Origin: Cranoglanis bouderius
Taxonomy: Eukaryota; Chordata; Actinopteri; Siluriformes; Cranoglanididae
Direction of reading: 5' to 3'
Assembly (NCBI GenBank): GCA_023630585.1
Contig: CM042562.1
Span: 8,201,684 to 8,265,683 of the forward strand
DNA: 64,000 nucleotides
Every line of letters begins with the position of its first letter. The first letter of the stretch is position 1. Under the pieces are notes generated by a model. The model made no database searches, had not been told where the DNA came from, and worked only from the letters and a program-made list of their open reading frames with translations. The translations under genes were made by a program, and so were the position numbers. This document shows, one piece after another, positions 1-13,090 of this stretch.

Positions 1-1860
1 ACAGGGGGTTGCATCTGAGACATGCTGCTGTAGGTGCATCTCGACACTACTAGTTTTTTTTGTCTTTACAAGTTTATTCATCTTCATTAGCTCTGCACTG
101 GTTTGTTTCGATATACAGTGCTTCTGGGCTTTTCGATTTCAGCCTAGGCACCATTTAAATAAATAAATAAATAAATGTGTTTTAAATGTGTGAATGATGT
201 GTGGGGTGGTTTTTTTAGCTGGAAAGACTGGAGTAAATTTAGTTAATCACTGTACAAAATAGATTGCAGCATGGTTTTGGGTGACAGTCTTAATCTCAGT
301 TCAAAGGAGGCAGTTCCACATTTTTTCCCTCTCCTCTTTTCAGAGAAACATTATATGCCAGACACTTTAAGCTGAATAATTTAAGTCCCTCTGTGAAATG
401 TGAAACTGCAGGGAGAGAGAGAGGCCTAAAGGTCCTTCCTTCGATGCTGTGCTATTTTAGTCTATGACAGAGAGCAAGACTATTCACACTGAGAGGTCTA
501 ACATTCATTAACAGTTCTAGCTCACCCATAGGGACCTTCTGAAATTTCCACACACTCAGAAACTAAGGCTGTACAGTAACATAGTGGCTTTGACAGGTCT
601 GTCAGAGTTTTTTTTTTTAATACTGACTGGTTTAAATACTGGTAAAGATGTGTTGTATACCTCTGTGTTATCTTAATAGACAGGAAACAATGTGTCATTT
701 AAATTCTTTCAAATGTCATAAAATTGTCTTTTGTAACTTTCAAGGGTATTCTCTTGAGCTCAGTGTGACCTTTGATGGAGAATTTGTTGCTTTTCTCAGT
801 GGGCTATTTTCCAATGACTCACTATGAATCATTTTATGATATGATGTTTGAGAATTTGTAGGATGTTCTGAGGCTATATAGGCATTTCTGATTCTGCAAT
901 GGATTTAGTGAGCAATGGGTTATACTTATAGAACTACAGTACAGACAGGTGACAAATTGAAGGAAAAACCTGTCACTGTTATGCTGTGGCATTTTGATGC
1001 CTTGGTTCAAGTCCACTTGTCCTCAGGGCAGAATCACTACAAATTAGGGATATAGTGATCCTATAATGTGTTCTAAACACATACATAAAACAAATACGAA
1101 TATGACGTGCACTCTTCGTTTTTCTTTTTTTTTTTTTTTTTTTTTCTTTTTATAAAGCTTGCCAGCAAGCTGCACACTGAGACTCAGAGTGCACATCAGG
1201 ACTAGGATCCCACAGGATGGGGAAAAAAAAATCATGTGTGAGGTTTTGATTTTCAGCATTGCCAAAACTCTCAACTCAGAAACAGCACAAAAAGACACTA
1301 AGCTAAACCAAAAAGTTTGCCCAAAGGACAAGGGAGATGTATTTTCTCAGTGTTTAAGTGGGAAACAAGTTAATAGTGGTCGCATGCATTTCTGATTTAT
1401 TTATAGAGTCTCCACCCCATACAGGCTTATAGGGGTCTCCAAAAATAATAATAATTTCAATATATATATTAACCTGTAAAGTGTTTCCAGGGCATAGTGG
1501 TAGGGAGAATAAAAACCCCTCAAACAAACAAAAAAGGGTAAATACCACAACCCCTTTTAGTATAAATATGAATACAAATACAGATACATACATTATTTGA
1601 AGCACAAAACAAATACAGAACCAGGTACAGATACAGATAAGAGGTGGTGCCAGAGAATTGTAGAATCTATGTCAAGGTGTCCTGAAGCTGTTCTGGTGGC
1701 TCATGGTGACCCAACACCTTACTAAGACACTTGATTTTCCTTTAATTCATTGATCATCTGTAGATGTAGGTATTGAGAGTGTGAGATTTATGTTACTATA
1801 TGGAGAACATATTATATGAAATGCTGCACAGAAAGTAGCATATTTCTTATTAATAAATCA
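1..1860. other. AT-rich non-coding stretch, no gene seen
   Basis: No reading frame here has a recognisable domain. Visible features are a short AAAT run near 157-175 and a T-rich tract near 1122-1150. Short open frames on both strands are AT-rich and look like chance. Confidence 0.6.
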
Positions 1861-2030
1861 GTGGTGGCTCAGTGGATAAGGTTCTGAGCTACTGATTGGA
1901 AGGTTGAGAGTTCAAATCCCAGCGCTGCTGAAATATCACTGTTGGGCCCTTGTGTACTGTCCTTAAAGCCTCAGCTGCTTCAGGGGTGCAATTTGCTCTG
2001 GCTCCAAATTCCCTCCAAGCATATTACTGA
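1861..2030 (+). repeat. tRNA-derived SINE, 3' truncated
   Basis: The copy starts with a tRNA-like head: an A-box-like TGGCTCAGTGG near 1866 and a B-box-like GAGTTCAAATCCC near 1908-1921, the internal RNA polymerase III promoter layout. It continues into a unique body (GTTGGGCCCTTGTG, GGGGTGCAATTT). The LINE-like 3' tail seen in the copy at 34080-34218 is missing. It is a non-coding dispersed element. Confidence 0.7.
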
Positions 2031-3782
2031 CCTATACTGTGTTTCCATTTTAATTTTAATATAAAGAACTCAGACACTTAAAACATAGTCAAGCACATAG
2101 CCACTTAAAAATATGTGCCTGATGAGGTCCAGGTTTTGAGATACAAATTATACGATTCAGAAAGTTGGGATAGTTTCTGCATGTTCATCAGACTTTTTAA
2201 TCAATCTCTGCCATGGGGATGAAATAGCAGTGTTTTTGTCTTGCTGTTAAGCAAGGCAACCTGACTACAAATCCCCAGTATGGCCCATCACTCAGCCTAT
2301 GGTAAATTAGCTTTCCCTGGCGTAGCATTGAAGTTGTGTGGTTCTGTCTCAGCAGGAAGTCACCCTGCAGCACTTCCTGTCAGCTCTCATATCTCAACTG
2401 AGGTGTCACATGGCTCGGTGGGTGCACTGTGCTCCTCTAGCCTTAGCGTTATGTTGGCTAAAAAAGTCTTTTCACCTGTTTTATCTGTCTCAGCCATTCC
2501 CTGTGTTATACTGTTCAACCAGGTGCTGTCCAGCACATCATTTGAAGAGTTCTCTTTCTCTTATCTTATTCCCTCAGCATATCATCGAAGCAGAAACAAA
2601 AGGAAATTTAACAGCTCCAAGTAGAAACCTTGGTTTTACTTGTTTCTACCTATATCATTCTGTTGGCATGAAGAGTGGATTTCATTTACACAACCTACAG
2701 GAGATTACTCTTTTATATCACTAGAGCTTTTGCATCTTTCTTTCCCTACCTCATCTTCCCTCAATTTGTTCCTTTTGGTGAGTGGCAAAACTGGTTATCC
2801 AGGCCCAACACACTCAAATGGCTTAGGAGGTTTAGTGTAGGTGGTGTAGAGGCCAATGAAACCTTTTGATACACACAGAAATATAAAGCATACAAGCAAA
2901 ACCCATGCAGTAATGCTGCTTATTCAGCATGAAAATGTCCACATGTGAAAGAAAGATAACTGGATCATCTATACAGACATTCTGTTGTGGATAGTTGCTA
3001 TGTTCCTAGCTTTACAGATGGCACCTCAGAAGGTGGGAGTGGAAGTGGGAGTTTGGCAGTATGTTAATCAGAGAGACAGGAATGTTGAAAGTATATCATA
3101 GTAGAATAATATGATAAGATCTCAAGTGTATCAGGAAGAAATTTCTTTATATTCTTCAAAATTTATATGTGCACACACACATAGACACACTCACTGAAAG
3201 ACAGACAGGTACCTGCATTTGTGCTTTTCACCTCAATGTTCTGCTGGACTCATCTCCTATGAGATACAGTATGATCTCTATGCTTAAAATAAAATCCCAT
3301 TTTCATATCTATTTACATTGAAAGAAAGGAACGTTTTAGCAATACTAGCAGCCATATAACAGCCAGCCTTACCACTCACTAATCTTGATTTTGAGGCCAC
3401 AGTATCTCCCGGATAAACACATTGGCCAAACTGATCACAGGAGGATTTTTATTTTTTATGAATTCAGATGGGTGAGAGCTATGTGGGTGGTTTGGATTAA
3501 TTTCATAGTAATGTAAAAAAATTGAGTCATGCATATTGTTATAAATTTGCATGCATGAGACCATGTTGTAGCTCTTTAAACTTTCGATTTATTCAGACTG
3601 AAGCAAGGCACTGTCTTCTAATGAATCACATAACCAGAGAGACACAATGAGACTGAATTTTTTTTGGTCTTCTTTCTTTACATATACAATCAATCATATC
3701 AGTCAAATCAGATTTCCTTAGTTTTGTTGAAACCAGATGCCAACTAGATCAGAATGAACAGGACTTGTTCCCAATTTTCACT
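2031..3782. other. Non-coding stretch, no gene seen
   Basis: The longest plus-strand frames (2280-2724) overlap each other in two frames, have no domain and no splice context, and read like translated non-coding DNA. No repeat family was recognised. Confidence 0.5.
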
Positions 3783-3784
3783 TA

Positions 3785-4855
3785 CAGTGCTGTGAAAAAG
3801 TATTTGCCCCATCCTGATTTCTTCTGTTTTTGTGTATATCTCATACTAAATAGTTTTAGATCTAAAACATAAAACAAAGGCAACCTGAGTAAACACACAA
3901 TACAGTTTTAATAAAAATTTTCTTTTTATTGAAGCAAAAACAACAACAAAAAAAGTTATCCAACATCAATCACCCATGTGAAAAACTAATTGCCCCCTTA
4001 AACATTTTCAACTTACGGACTCAAGACCGGAAATTCTCCGTTAGGATTTTCTGGTACAGAGCAGAATTCATGTTTCCCTCAATTATTGCAAGTTGCCCAG
4101 GCCCTGAAGCAGCAAAACATCTTCACACCATCACACTTCCACCACCATGCTTGATCATAGATATGATGTTCTTTTTTGTGGAATTCTGTGTTTGGTTTAC
4201 CCCAGATGTAATGGGACCCCTGTCTTCCAAACAGTTTCACTTTCGACTCATCAATCCACAAAACATTTTCCATAAAGGTTTGAGGATCATCAAGGTGTGT
4301 TTTGGCAAAATTCAGATGAGCCTTAATGTTCTTCTGGGTTAGCAGTGGTTTTCACCTCGCCACTCTTCCATGGATGTCATTTTTGCCCAGTGTCTTTCTG
4401 ATAGTGGAGTCATGAACAGTGACCTTTATTGATGCAAGAGAGGCTTGTATGTCCTTTGTGTTGTCCTTGGGTCTTTTTTGACTTCCTGGATGTGATGTTG
4501 CTGTGCTCTTGGAGGAATTTTGGAAGGTCTGCCACTTCTGGGAAGGTTCACTACTGTGCCAAGTTTTTCATTTGGAGATAATGGCTCTCACTGTGGTCCT
4601 TTGGAGCCCTAGAACCTAGAAATAGCTTTGTAACCCTTCCCAGACTGATGTATCTCAATCACATTCTTCCTTATCATTTCTGGACTTTCTTTCAATTTCA
4701 GCATAATGTGTTACTGGGTACTGGGTACTATGGAGGCAAATACATTCTCACACAGGCCCAGTTGGTATTGGATAATTTTTTGCTTCAATAAATAACATTA
4801 TTATTTAAACAAAACAGAAGACATCAGGATGGGGCAAATACTTTTCACAGCACTG
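3785..4855 (-). mobile_element. Tc1/mariner transposon, inactivated
   Basis: Terminal inverted repeats begin CAGTGCTGTGAAAA at 3785 and end with the complement at 4855; about 45 bp match between the ends. Both ends are flanked by TA (3783-3784 and 4856-4857), the Tc1/mariner target duplication. The transposase runs on the minus strand and is broken. A fragment at 4273-4079 keeps the family block with LWIDESKVKLFG and the HYIWGKPNTEFHKK region, which includes the second catalytic Asp area. The element is about 1.07 kb, shorter than intact Tc1 elements, and lacks an open transposase, so it is a fossil. Confidence 0.9.
4079..4273 (-). pseudogene. Tc1 transposase fragment (DDE domain)
   Basis: This 64-residue open fragment matches the middle of the Tc1 DDE catalytic domain, with a W-x-DE-S-K motif and a WGKPNTEFHKK segment, followed by a degraded stretch where GGG-x-x-WGCF is expected. 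The N-terminal helix-turn-helix domains and the final Glu region are absent or frameshifted. It lies inside the element at 3785-4855, in the same orientation. It cannot encode an active transposase. Confidence 0.85.
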
Positions 4856-5148
4856 TACTATTTCTCTGTCTGCTTTTTCTCTCTTTTCTACATTTCTCTA
4901 TATTCTCTATATTTCTCACCCTTGTGCTTTTTTGTACCTAGACTCTTTTGGTAGAAGAGAGTGCTAGTCTAGAACATCTGCAAAAAAAAAAAAAGCCAGA
5001 GATAAGTTCATGAAGAGAGAAAGCTGTCTCATAAAGGAGTGAGGGTGAGAGACCAGGAAAAGGGAGAAATTAGGAAGGAGACACCCTACCCCGTGCTTAA
5101 GAGTGTGTATTAAAAAAAAAAAAAAAAAAAAGCCTAGGGGACCATGCA

Positions 5149-5430
5149 CTGGATTTTACTTGAAAACAGATCATTTTGGAACATCTCCAGTCAAACCTTG
5201 GAGTTTTCTTCAAATTTCCACAGAATTGTTTCTTTCTCAATGACCCCAAACATGCCTCAAGAGTGTGGAAGACATGTTTCTATAGAAGGGGGGCCAGACC
5301 TGAACTCAGTTGAGCTGCACTGGCAGAATTTAAATGAAAGGTTCAAGAGAGGTGTCCAAAAAGATTTACACACCTCTATGAAGTCCTGCAGGAAGCTATC
5401 ACATATTTCCCCCTTTCCCGGGTCTCAGCT
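5149..5430 (+). pseudogene. Degenerate Tc1 transposase C-terminal remnant
   Basis: Across two frames the sequence resembles the end of a Tc1 transposase: an NDPKHASRVW block near 5241, then PDLNSVELHWQNL near 5307 (family motif SPDLNPIEhLW). At least one frameshift separates them, and the second motif has lost its Ser-Pro context. No terminal repeats were found. It is preceded by an A-rich tract at 5112-5130. Confidence 0.55.
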
Positions 5431-5454
5431 TGCATAGCAGCTCACAGTGCTATG

Positions 5455-5885
5455 GTGCAGAATTCCACATTGTTATGTGTTTGTTTACATTGCCACGTGT
5501 GTTTTTGTTTTGGTTCATGTCTTGTCTCCTCCCTTGTTTTGTCATTGGTTGTCTCCCTATGTGTCATAATTACTCTCACCTGCCCTTGATTAGTTTATGT
5601 ATTTATAGTCCTTATGTATCTGTGTTCATAGTGAATTATATGTTCTGTCTCTTCTACCAGTCCATACCAAACCATTTACTTTATTGATTGTTTCTCTGGT
5701 TTTCACCTAGTTTTGCTATTCACATTTTTGCTCTTGACTGCCCTTGTTTATGTTGTTTGCCTATTGCCTGACCTTTGCATGTTTTTTTTTTTTTTTTTTT
5801 TTTTAACCACATTTTTGGATTGCATCTTTGTTCTGTTTACTTTGTTAAATAAAACCTTTGAGTACATGCACTTGCATCCTCAACT
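5455..5885 (+). repeat. LTR-like fragment (sushi/gypsy type)
   Basis: The T-rich, pyrimidine-skewed sequence resembles other LTRs in this window (10732-11201, 22422-23144): a CATGTCTTGTCTCC... CATTGGTTGTC segment, a TTTATAG element, then an AATAAAACC poly(A)-like signal near 5847 and a CACTTGCATCCT terminus typical of these LTRs. A 22-base T run sits at 5782-5803. Ends and target duplication are not clear. Confidence 0.55.
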
Positions 5886-5889
5886 GTTG

Positions 5890-7362
5890 TCTGAAAGAAG
5901 CATAGGAGAGCTTTTTTAAATTTATTATTCTTCTTGCATGCAAGGATATTGTCTCTAATATTTTTTCCTCAAAATAAACCAAATTATTATTTAAAAAAAC
6001 ATACCTTCCATACCTTGCTTATTTGAATGTTAAGATCTCATCACATATAGCTAGTTCTCCAATAGGTTTTCTTGTGTAGGGGTCCTCTGAATATTAACAC
6101 ACTGGCCATGGGCCAGTCCACACTGCCATTGGAACAGATCATACTCATACTATTTAACCTTTGGGATGGCACCAAAAGCTGGATCTGCAAGGCTGTTGCA
6201 TCATGAATCCAGGCCCATTTCCCTACTTTTTTGCTTTTTCATTTTGTGCTATTTCTCTTTATTTATCGCTCATTTTCCTGGGGTTGTGCAGCCATCTGCT
6301 ACTGAATGTACTTGTGAAATAGATGAGCTGTGCTGCTAGCAAGGACTCGTACCTTCCCTGCTCAAGGAGATCTGCCAGGTGTTTACCACTGTAATCCATC
6401 GTTAGAATGACACTACTGAAGGCACAGCAGACACTTGCGCCTTGTCACCTGAGAGTCTAGATTTAGATCCCTCATCCATTATTCTACATGAAGAAAATAT
6501 CCACAGAGCATACTGGTATTAATATATAATCTGTATATACATATTATCTACATATTATGTATGTATATATTCTGTACTTATTACACATACATACTACATA
6601 TAATATGTATCTTCATGTTCAGTATGCATTTTTCTACAAGCGCAGGGTGCCAGTGTTCTCTGCAAAACACACTGGGGACTTCAGTTCGGCTGCTCAGCCA
6701 GACATGCATCTAAATGAATGTACCATTATTCCCTAACCAATTGCAGACAGTTGACATTAAATAGGAATTTATGCAAAGGTCAATGCTTAGTGGTTTCTTT
6801 TACTGTGCTATTTGAAAATACTGAACACTGAAGAGAGTGGGCTGAGAAGTTATGAACGTGTGCAGGAAAAAGAGCACAGGAACATGCAAGCAACAACAAG
6901 AACAAAGCAACACCTGACAGGTGACAGCAACTAAGGTGAGACTGGTGGATTGGGAGAAATAATGTTTTTTTTTTCTGTTGCTGTATTCCTTAGGTGTGCT
7001 AAGTTGCTGAGCCAATTCTACTTTCTTGCTTAGTCACTTGAATTACACACTTTCTAATCATTTTCAGTGGACATTTTGTATGCTGTGCCATTACATAGGA
7101 GAAATCACCCACCAGAAGTAAAAATGTCCCTGTGTAGTCCAGTTGAGATAGAATTTACACATTAAACATGACAGTGGCCATAATATAATATATAATTCTC
7201 AAGCAGACCACTGGGATCAGAGAAGCAGGGCATGTGTACTTTTGTATCATTATGAGTTGCCCAATTAGAATGAAAAATTAGCCTGAAAACGTTGGAATGA
7301 ATAGAGTTCTAGTGACTATAAGTAGGTGGGAGATCTTTATGAGCTACAGCAGAATATCAGTG
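5890..7362. other. Non-coding stretch, no gene seen
   Basis: AT-rich sequence with a TATA/TACATA-rich low-complexity patch at 6519-6610. No domain-bearing reading frame or recognised repeat family. Confidence 0.5.
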
Positions 7363-7366
7363 TTAA

Positions 7367-8583
7367 GCCCGGTTCACACTGTAGACAGATGCTGACCAAT
7401 ACTGACAATCCCCAACTTTTAAAAGTTGGCTGTTGGATTTAGAATACTGGGAAACCTGACTGTCATGATCACACTGTCCCAACTGACATCAACAAGCTTT
7501 TTTTACGTATTATCAGTTTTATCAGACTGGTTTAAAAATGGATGATCCTTTTACCACAATCAAAATTTTGCAATTACTAGTGCCTTTACATGTTGCTCTT
7601 CACCAGAAAAAGATGAAGAGTGAAACTAAAGAGGTTGTGGGTGAAGCCTTCATGTGAGAGACAGGGCACTTACACTTACATTTATACAGAGAACTGCAGA
7701 CAGAGGATGTGCAAAGCTTTCAAAATTTTGCTCAGTCTGTCCAGGGGCATAACCTGGCCTGGGCATGCATTCTCCACTTGGAGTGGTTTGTCACTACATA
7801 ACTGAACATCAGTAAAAGAAGATGGCAGAGTTGTAATTTTGTATCTTCAGTAAACGGATGCGAGACCAATCAGACAGGGTTTACAGGAAAATATATGGAA
7901 ATGCTCATCAGTGTGAGGGAAAAATGGATATACGGGATTGAAACTGAAACACTAACATCCTCTCATGCTGAAAAAGCTGTGTAAATATCATGATATGAAC
8001 AGAGCATAAGGACAAATAACGTTCTTTGCATGACACTGTAGCAGCTAAACCTATATAATGATAGATTAGTTGTGCCTCCCCTTGCTAGCGACACCAAATT
8101 AGCCTAGTCTCATGTTAGTAAAAAACATTTTTACATTTTATCTGCCTTTTAGTCCTGCAAACACTTATAACACCCAAGGCAGGTTTTATGATAAATTCAA
8201 CATTTTTGTCCAATTTTCACATTTTTTAAGCAACTAGCCCTCACATGCAAGAAAAAAAATGCACGGAAATAGTCTATTTAGAAGTATGTGCGCCTAGCAC
8301 CTAGCACACAGGCTTTTGTTTCTATGGAGTTTGCAGGGACGCTTGCCTCATAGTCATGGCAATGGTTCGTGCCAAGGTCAGATTACATCGAAGTTTGTTT
8401 AAAAATCATACCACACTGCTCAGACTTTAAACGAACCGACAGACGCCGATTGAACATGTTCAGTCGGTGAAAAACTAAAGCTGACAAACGCCAACCGACA
8501 TGGTTAATACACTGATCCGACAAAACCCGACAAACGTGTCTGTTGCCGTTGGTTGGTGTCTGTCTGTGCAGTGTGCACCGGGC
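7367..8583. mobile_element. TTAA-flanked non-autonomous DNA transposon
   Basis: The left end GCCCGGTTCACACTG at 7367 is an inverted match, with one mismatch, to the right end CAGTGTGCACCGGGC ending at 8583. Both ends abut TTAA (7363-7366 and 8584-8587). TTAA duplication is typical of piggyBac; a 3-bp TTA/TAA site would suggest PIF/Harbinger. The interior has no transposase frame. The right subterminal 160 bp is rich in CCGACA/AACGCC-like motifs, possible transposase binding sites. Family assignment is uncertain. Confidence 0.7.
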
Positions 8584-8589
8584 TTAAGA

Positions 8590-10258
<1,669 letters not shown>

Positions 10259-10731
10259 CTCCCACCTACTCCTCATTTTTTCATTGCTTTCTCTTTGATT
10301 TCCCCACTTGTGAATGGGAGTTGTTGGCCCAGGGTGGGTGGTGATTAATACCTCACAATACATTCAAGATGGCAAAACTAAACTGTCCACATTTTAATTA
10401 ACTGGGCCAAGAGAAGCATGACCAAGTCAATTTTTACTGAGACATCTGGTCTGACAGAGACTGTGTAGAGCTCACTCCTCTCTGCAGCCCCAAGTGCTAA
10501 TTGTCTGCAGGCAAACAGAAGCACAACTCATAAGCAATGTCTGCAGTACCACAGTGCAATCACAATAGCAAGAACATACACAAATTGTTGCTCTCTGCTT
10601 TGTTTGATAATTAAGACTGAATTGAATTAAGACACTGAATTAATCAATGGGTATTTTTTTTCAGTATATGATATATATTGTCAGTACATTAATGTTCATA
10701 GTATGGCAGTTCAAATTGCCAAGTTCATGAC

Positions 10732-11201
10732 TGTCAGGGACTTCCCCTTATGGGCGAGCAGCGCACTTGAACTGCCCAAAGCGCGATAGCCAGGTGTGTT
10801 TTGTTTTGGTCTATGTCCTGTCTTCACCCATGTCTTGTCATTGGTTGTTTCCTTCATGTGTCATGTCCTGTCTCACCTGTTCTGTGTTTTGTCTTGATCA
10901 ATTTGTATATTCATACCCTCTCGTGTGTCTCTGTTCCCCGCACAGTATTGATTCAGAGTTTCGCCACCTGAACAATACAGAGCCTTTTGTTTCCATGTCT
11001 GTTTACCTCATTTATTGACCTTGTTTTTGGTTTCTTGGTTTATGCTTATGGATTACCCTTGTTATTGTTGTTTGCACATCGCCTGACCCTTGCCTGTTTG
11101 TGGATTACGTTTTGAACTCTGATTTGGATTTGTTTGCCTGCCTCTCTCTAATAAAGCCTTTTAACTGCACTTGCATCCACCTACACACCCATTATGTCAC
11201 A
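10732..11201 (+). mobile_element. Solo LTR of a sushi/gypsy-like retrotransposon
   Basis: The 470-bp unit begins TGTCAGGG and ends TGTCACA. It is flanked by ATGAC on the left (10727-10731) and ATGAT on the right (11202-11206), a 5-bp target duplication with one mismatch. Inside are an AATAAAGCC poly(A) signal near 11150 and the CACTTGCATCC terminal motif shared with the LTRs of elements A and B. No internal region remains, so it is best explained by LTR-LTR recombination. Confidence 0.75.
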
Positions 11202-11555
11202 ATGATATTGATATTTAAAATATATAGTTTACAAATTCTTGATACTTACATTGTGATTTCTGATTATTTTTTGCAAACTGGGTCATAATCATATAAAGAC
11301 TTTTAGGATAATATCTATGTTGAGTGTCTACATGGTGCTTCTTTTAGTCATATAAAAGCTCAGTTCTGGACTGTGCATGTCCACCTGGCAACACTGTAAG
11401 GGCCTGTGCATTTCCAGTATTGATTGTTGTGTTACACTACAGTTGTTGGTTGGTTATGGTTATCTGTGGGCTGTGGGTGCTTTTGTGGTTTGGGGCAAAC
11501 GTTGAAAGTTATTGGGAACTTGTGTTCTAGAGGAATACCTAAGGATGATCTTGAA

Positions 11556-12046
11556 AAGTTTCACATAAAGTGAAATATTTCAAGCCTTTTTTCCTTTAAT
11601 ATTGATGATTATGGCTTACAGCTCATGGAAATTAGATACTGGAAAAATCCAGTATAAAGAATAGAATAAATAATTAGAATAGATAGAATAAAGAATTTAT
11701 AATACAGCAATGTTGACCCAAGAAAAGCTCTAATCAGCGAATTAACTCAAAACACCTTTTTACTCAAAACACCATTGCTCCTCAAAAGGAGCCCCGACCA
11801 AGTATTGAGTGGATAAATTAACATACTTTTCAGAAGGTTGACATTTCTGTATTATAAATTGTTTATTCTAATATTGTGAGATAATGGATTTTTGAATTCC
11901 ATGAGCTGTAAGCTGTAATCATCAAGATTAAAACAAAAAAGGCTTGAAATATTTCACTTTATGTGTAATGAATCTAGAATATTAAATTACGGAAAAAAAT
12001 TAACTTTTCCACGATATTATAATTTTTTAAGATGCACCTGTATATA
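11556..12046. repeat. Partly palindromic MITE
   Basis: The block CATAAAGTGAAATATTTCAA near 11566 recurs inverted near 11947-11966, together with the flanking CAGCTCATGG / CCATGAGCTG segments near 11620 and 11899. The right terminus ends AAGATGCACCTGTATA, a motif common at the ends of a widespread fish Tc1-type MITE. No coding capacity. Confidence 0.6.
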
Positions 12047-12063
12047 TATATATATGCATGTAT

Positions 12064-12547
12064 GTTTCTACATTTAAAAAAATATCGTAAAGAGCAGTAA
12101 ACAGTTGTAAATGAAACAAAGTCAATATTTAGTGTGACAAAAAATAAAAATAAAAATAGTAGTCTCCAGTACAATTTGTGCAGTATTATAAGGAAATGAG
12201 CTGGTAAGTTTTATTGAGCATCTTACAGAACCAGCCACAGTTCTTCTGGAGACTTTGACTTTAGCACTTGCTTCTTATTTTTGCAGCAAAACCCAGCAGC
12301 TTTCATTGTGTTTTTTGTCTGAAAAGTGGTCTCTTACGTAATATGCTGCTTTCTTTAATGACATACAAACATTTTTCTGTAACACTTAATTTTGTGCTAG
12401 AAAAGTAATGTTTGTGAATCTAATGTTTTTTGTACTGACTTGATAATGTAGAAGTCATAAAATAAAAAAATCTATAACAAAGTTATAAATAGGGTGCCTA
12501 AAACTACAGCATTTTTTCACAACTGCCTAAAACTTTTGCACAGTACT
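12064..12547. repeat. CAGTACTG MITE, copy 1 (left-truncated)
   Basis: Very similar to 42517-43045 and to the left arm of 44540-45316: the AAACAAAGTCAATATTTAGT block, the CAGAACCAGCCACAGTTCTT block, and an end with TTTTGCACAGTACTATA. The left inverted terminus is missing. A (TA)n/(TG)n microsatellite begins right at its right end. Confidence 0.75.
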
Positions 12548-12582
12548 ATATATATATATATATATATATACACGTGTGTGTG

Positions 12583-12614
<32 letters not shown>

Positions 12615-12638
12615 TGCGTGTGTGTGTGTGTGTGTGTG
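12548..12638. repeat. Compound (TA)n(TG)n(CGTG)n microsatellite
   Basis: A TA run passes into TG, then CGTG repeats, then TG again. Confidence 0.95.
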
Positions 12639-12639
12639 A

Positions 12640-12833
12640 AAAATTGACATGCAAATAGTTTATATTTATCAATTAACAAAATGCACAAAATGCAAAGTGA
12701 GTGAACAGAAGAAAAATCTACATCAAATCAAATCAATATTTGGTGTGGCCACCCTTTGCCTTCAAAACATCATTAATTCATCAATTCTTCTAGGTACACT
12801 TGCACATCATTTCTTTCTTTCTTGCACATCATT

Positions 12834-12897
<64 letters not shown>

Positions 12898-13090
12898 TTA
12901 TTATTATTATTAATTTATTCGAAATTTGTTTATATTTACAAAATACAATTAAGTTGGTCAGTGAAAACATTGAAGATCTTTTTGTTGTACTTTTGTCAGT
13001 TAATTAAAGTTTCAAGAGACTTGACAAATCACAGATTTTTGTTTTTATTGTATTTTATAAAAACTCCCACCTTTTATGGAATTTGGGTTA
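12640..13090. repeat. Tc1-type MITE-like repeat interrupted by (TTTC)n
   Basis: The segment ATATTTGGTGTGGCCACCCT near 12735 and the following TTCTTCTAGGTACACTTGCA are hallmarks of a common fish DNA-transposon-derived repeat. A (TTTC)n tract at 12831-12897 splits it, and a short direct duplication of TTGCACATCATTTCTTTCT lies just before the tract. Terminal repeats are not clearly visible. Confidence 0.5.
12831..12897. repeat. (TTTC)n microsatellite
   Basis: About 16 tetranucleotide copies, followed by a short ATT run. Open frames through it on both strands are artefacts. Confidence 0.95.

Noticed and set aside
1861..1925. A genuine tRNA gene
   Set aside because: It has A- and B-box-like sequences but no cloverleaf that I could close, and it continues into a SINE body.
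2280..2869. Overlapping plus-strand frames of 60-128 codons
   Set aside because: Multiple frames open at once, no domain, no conserved motif and no exon signals; probably chance.
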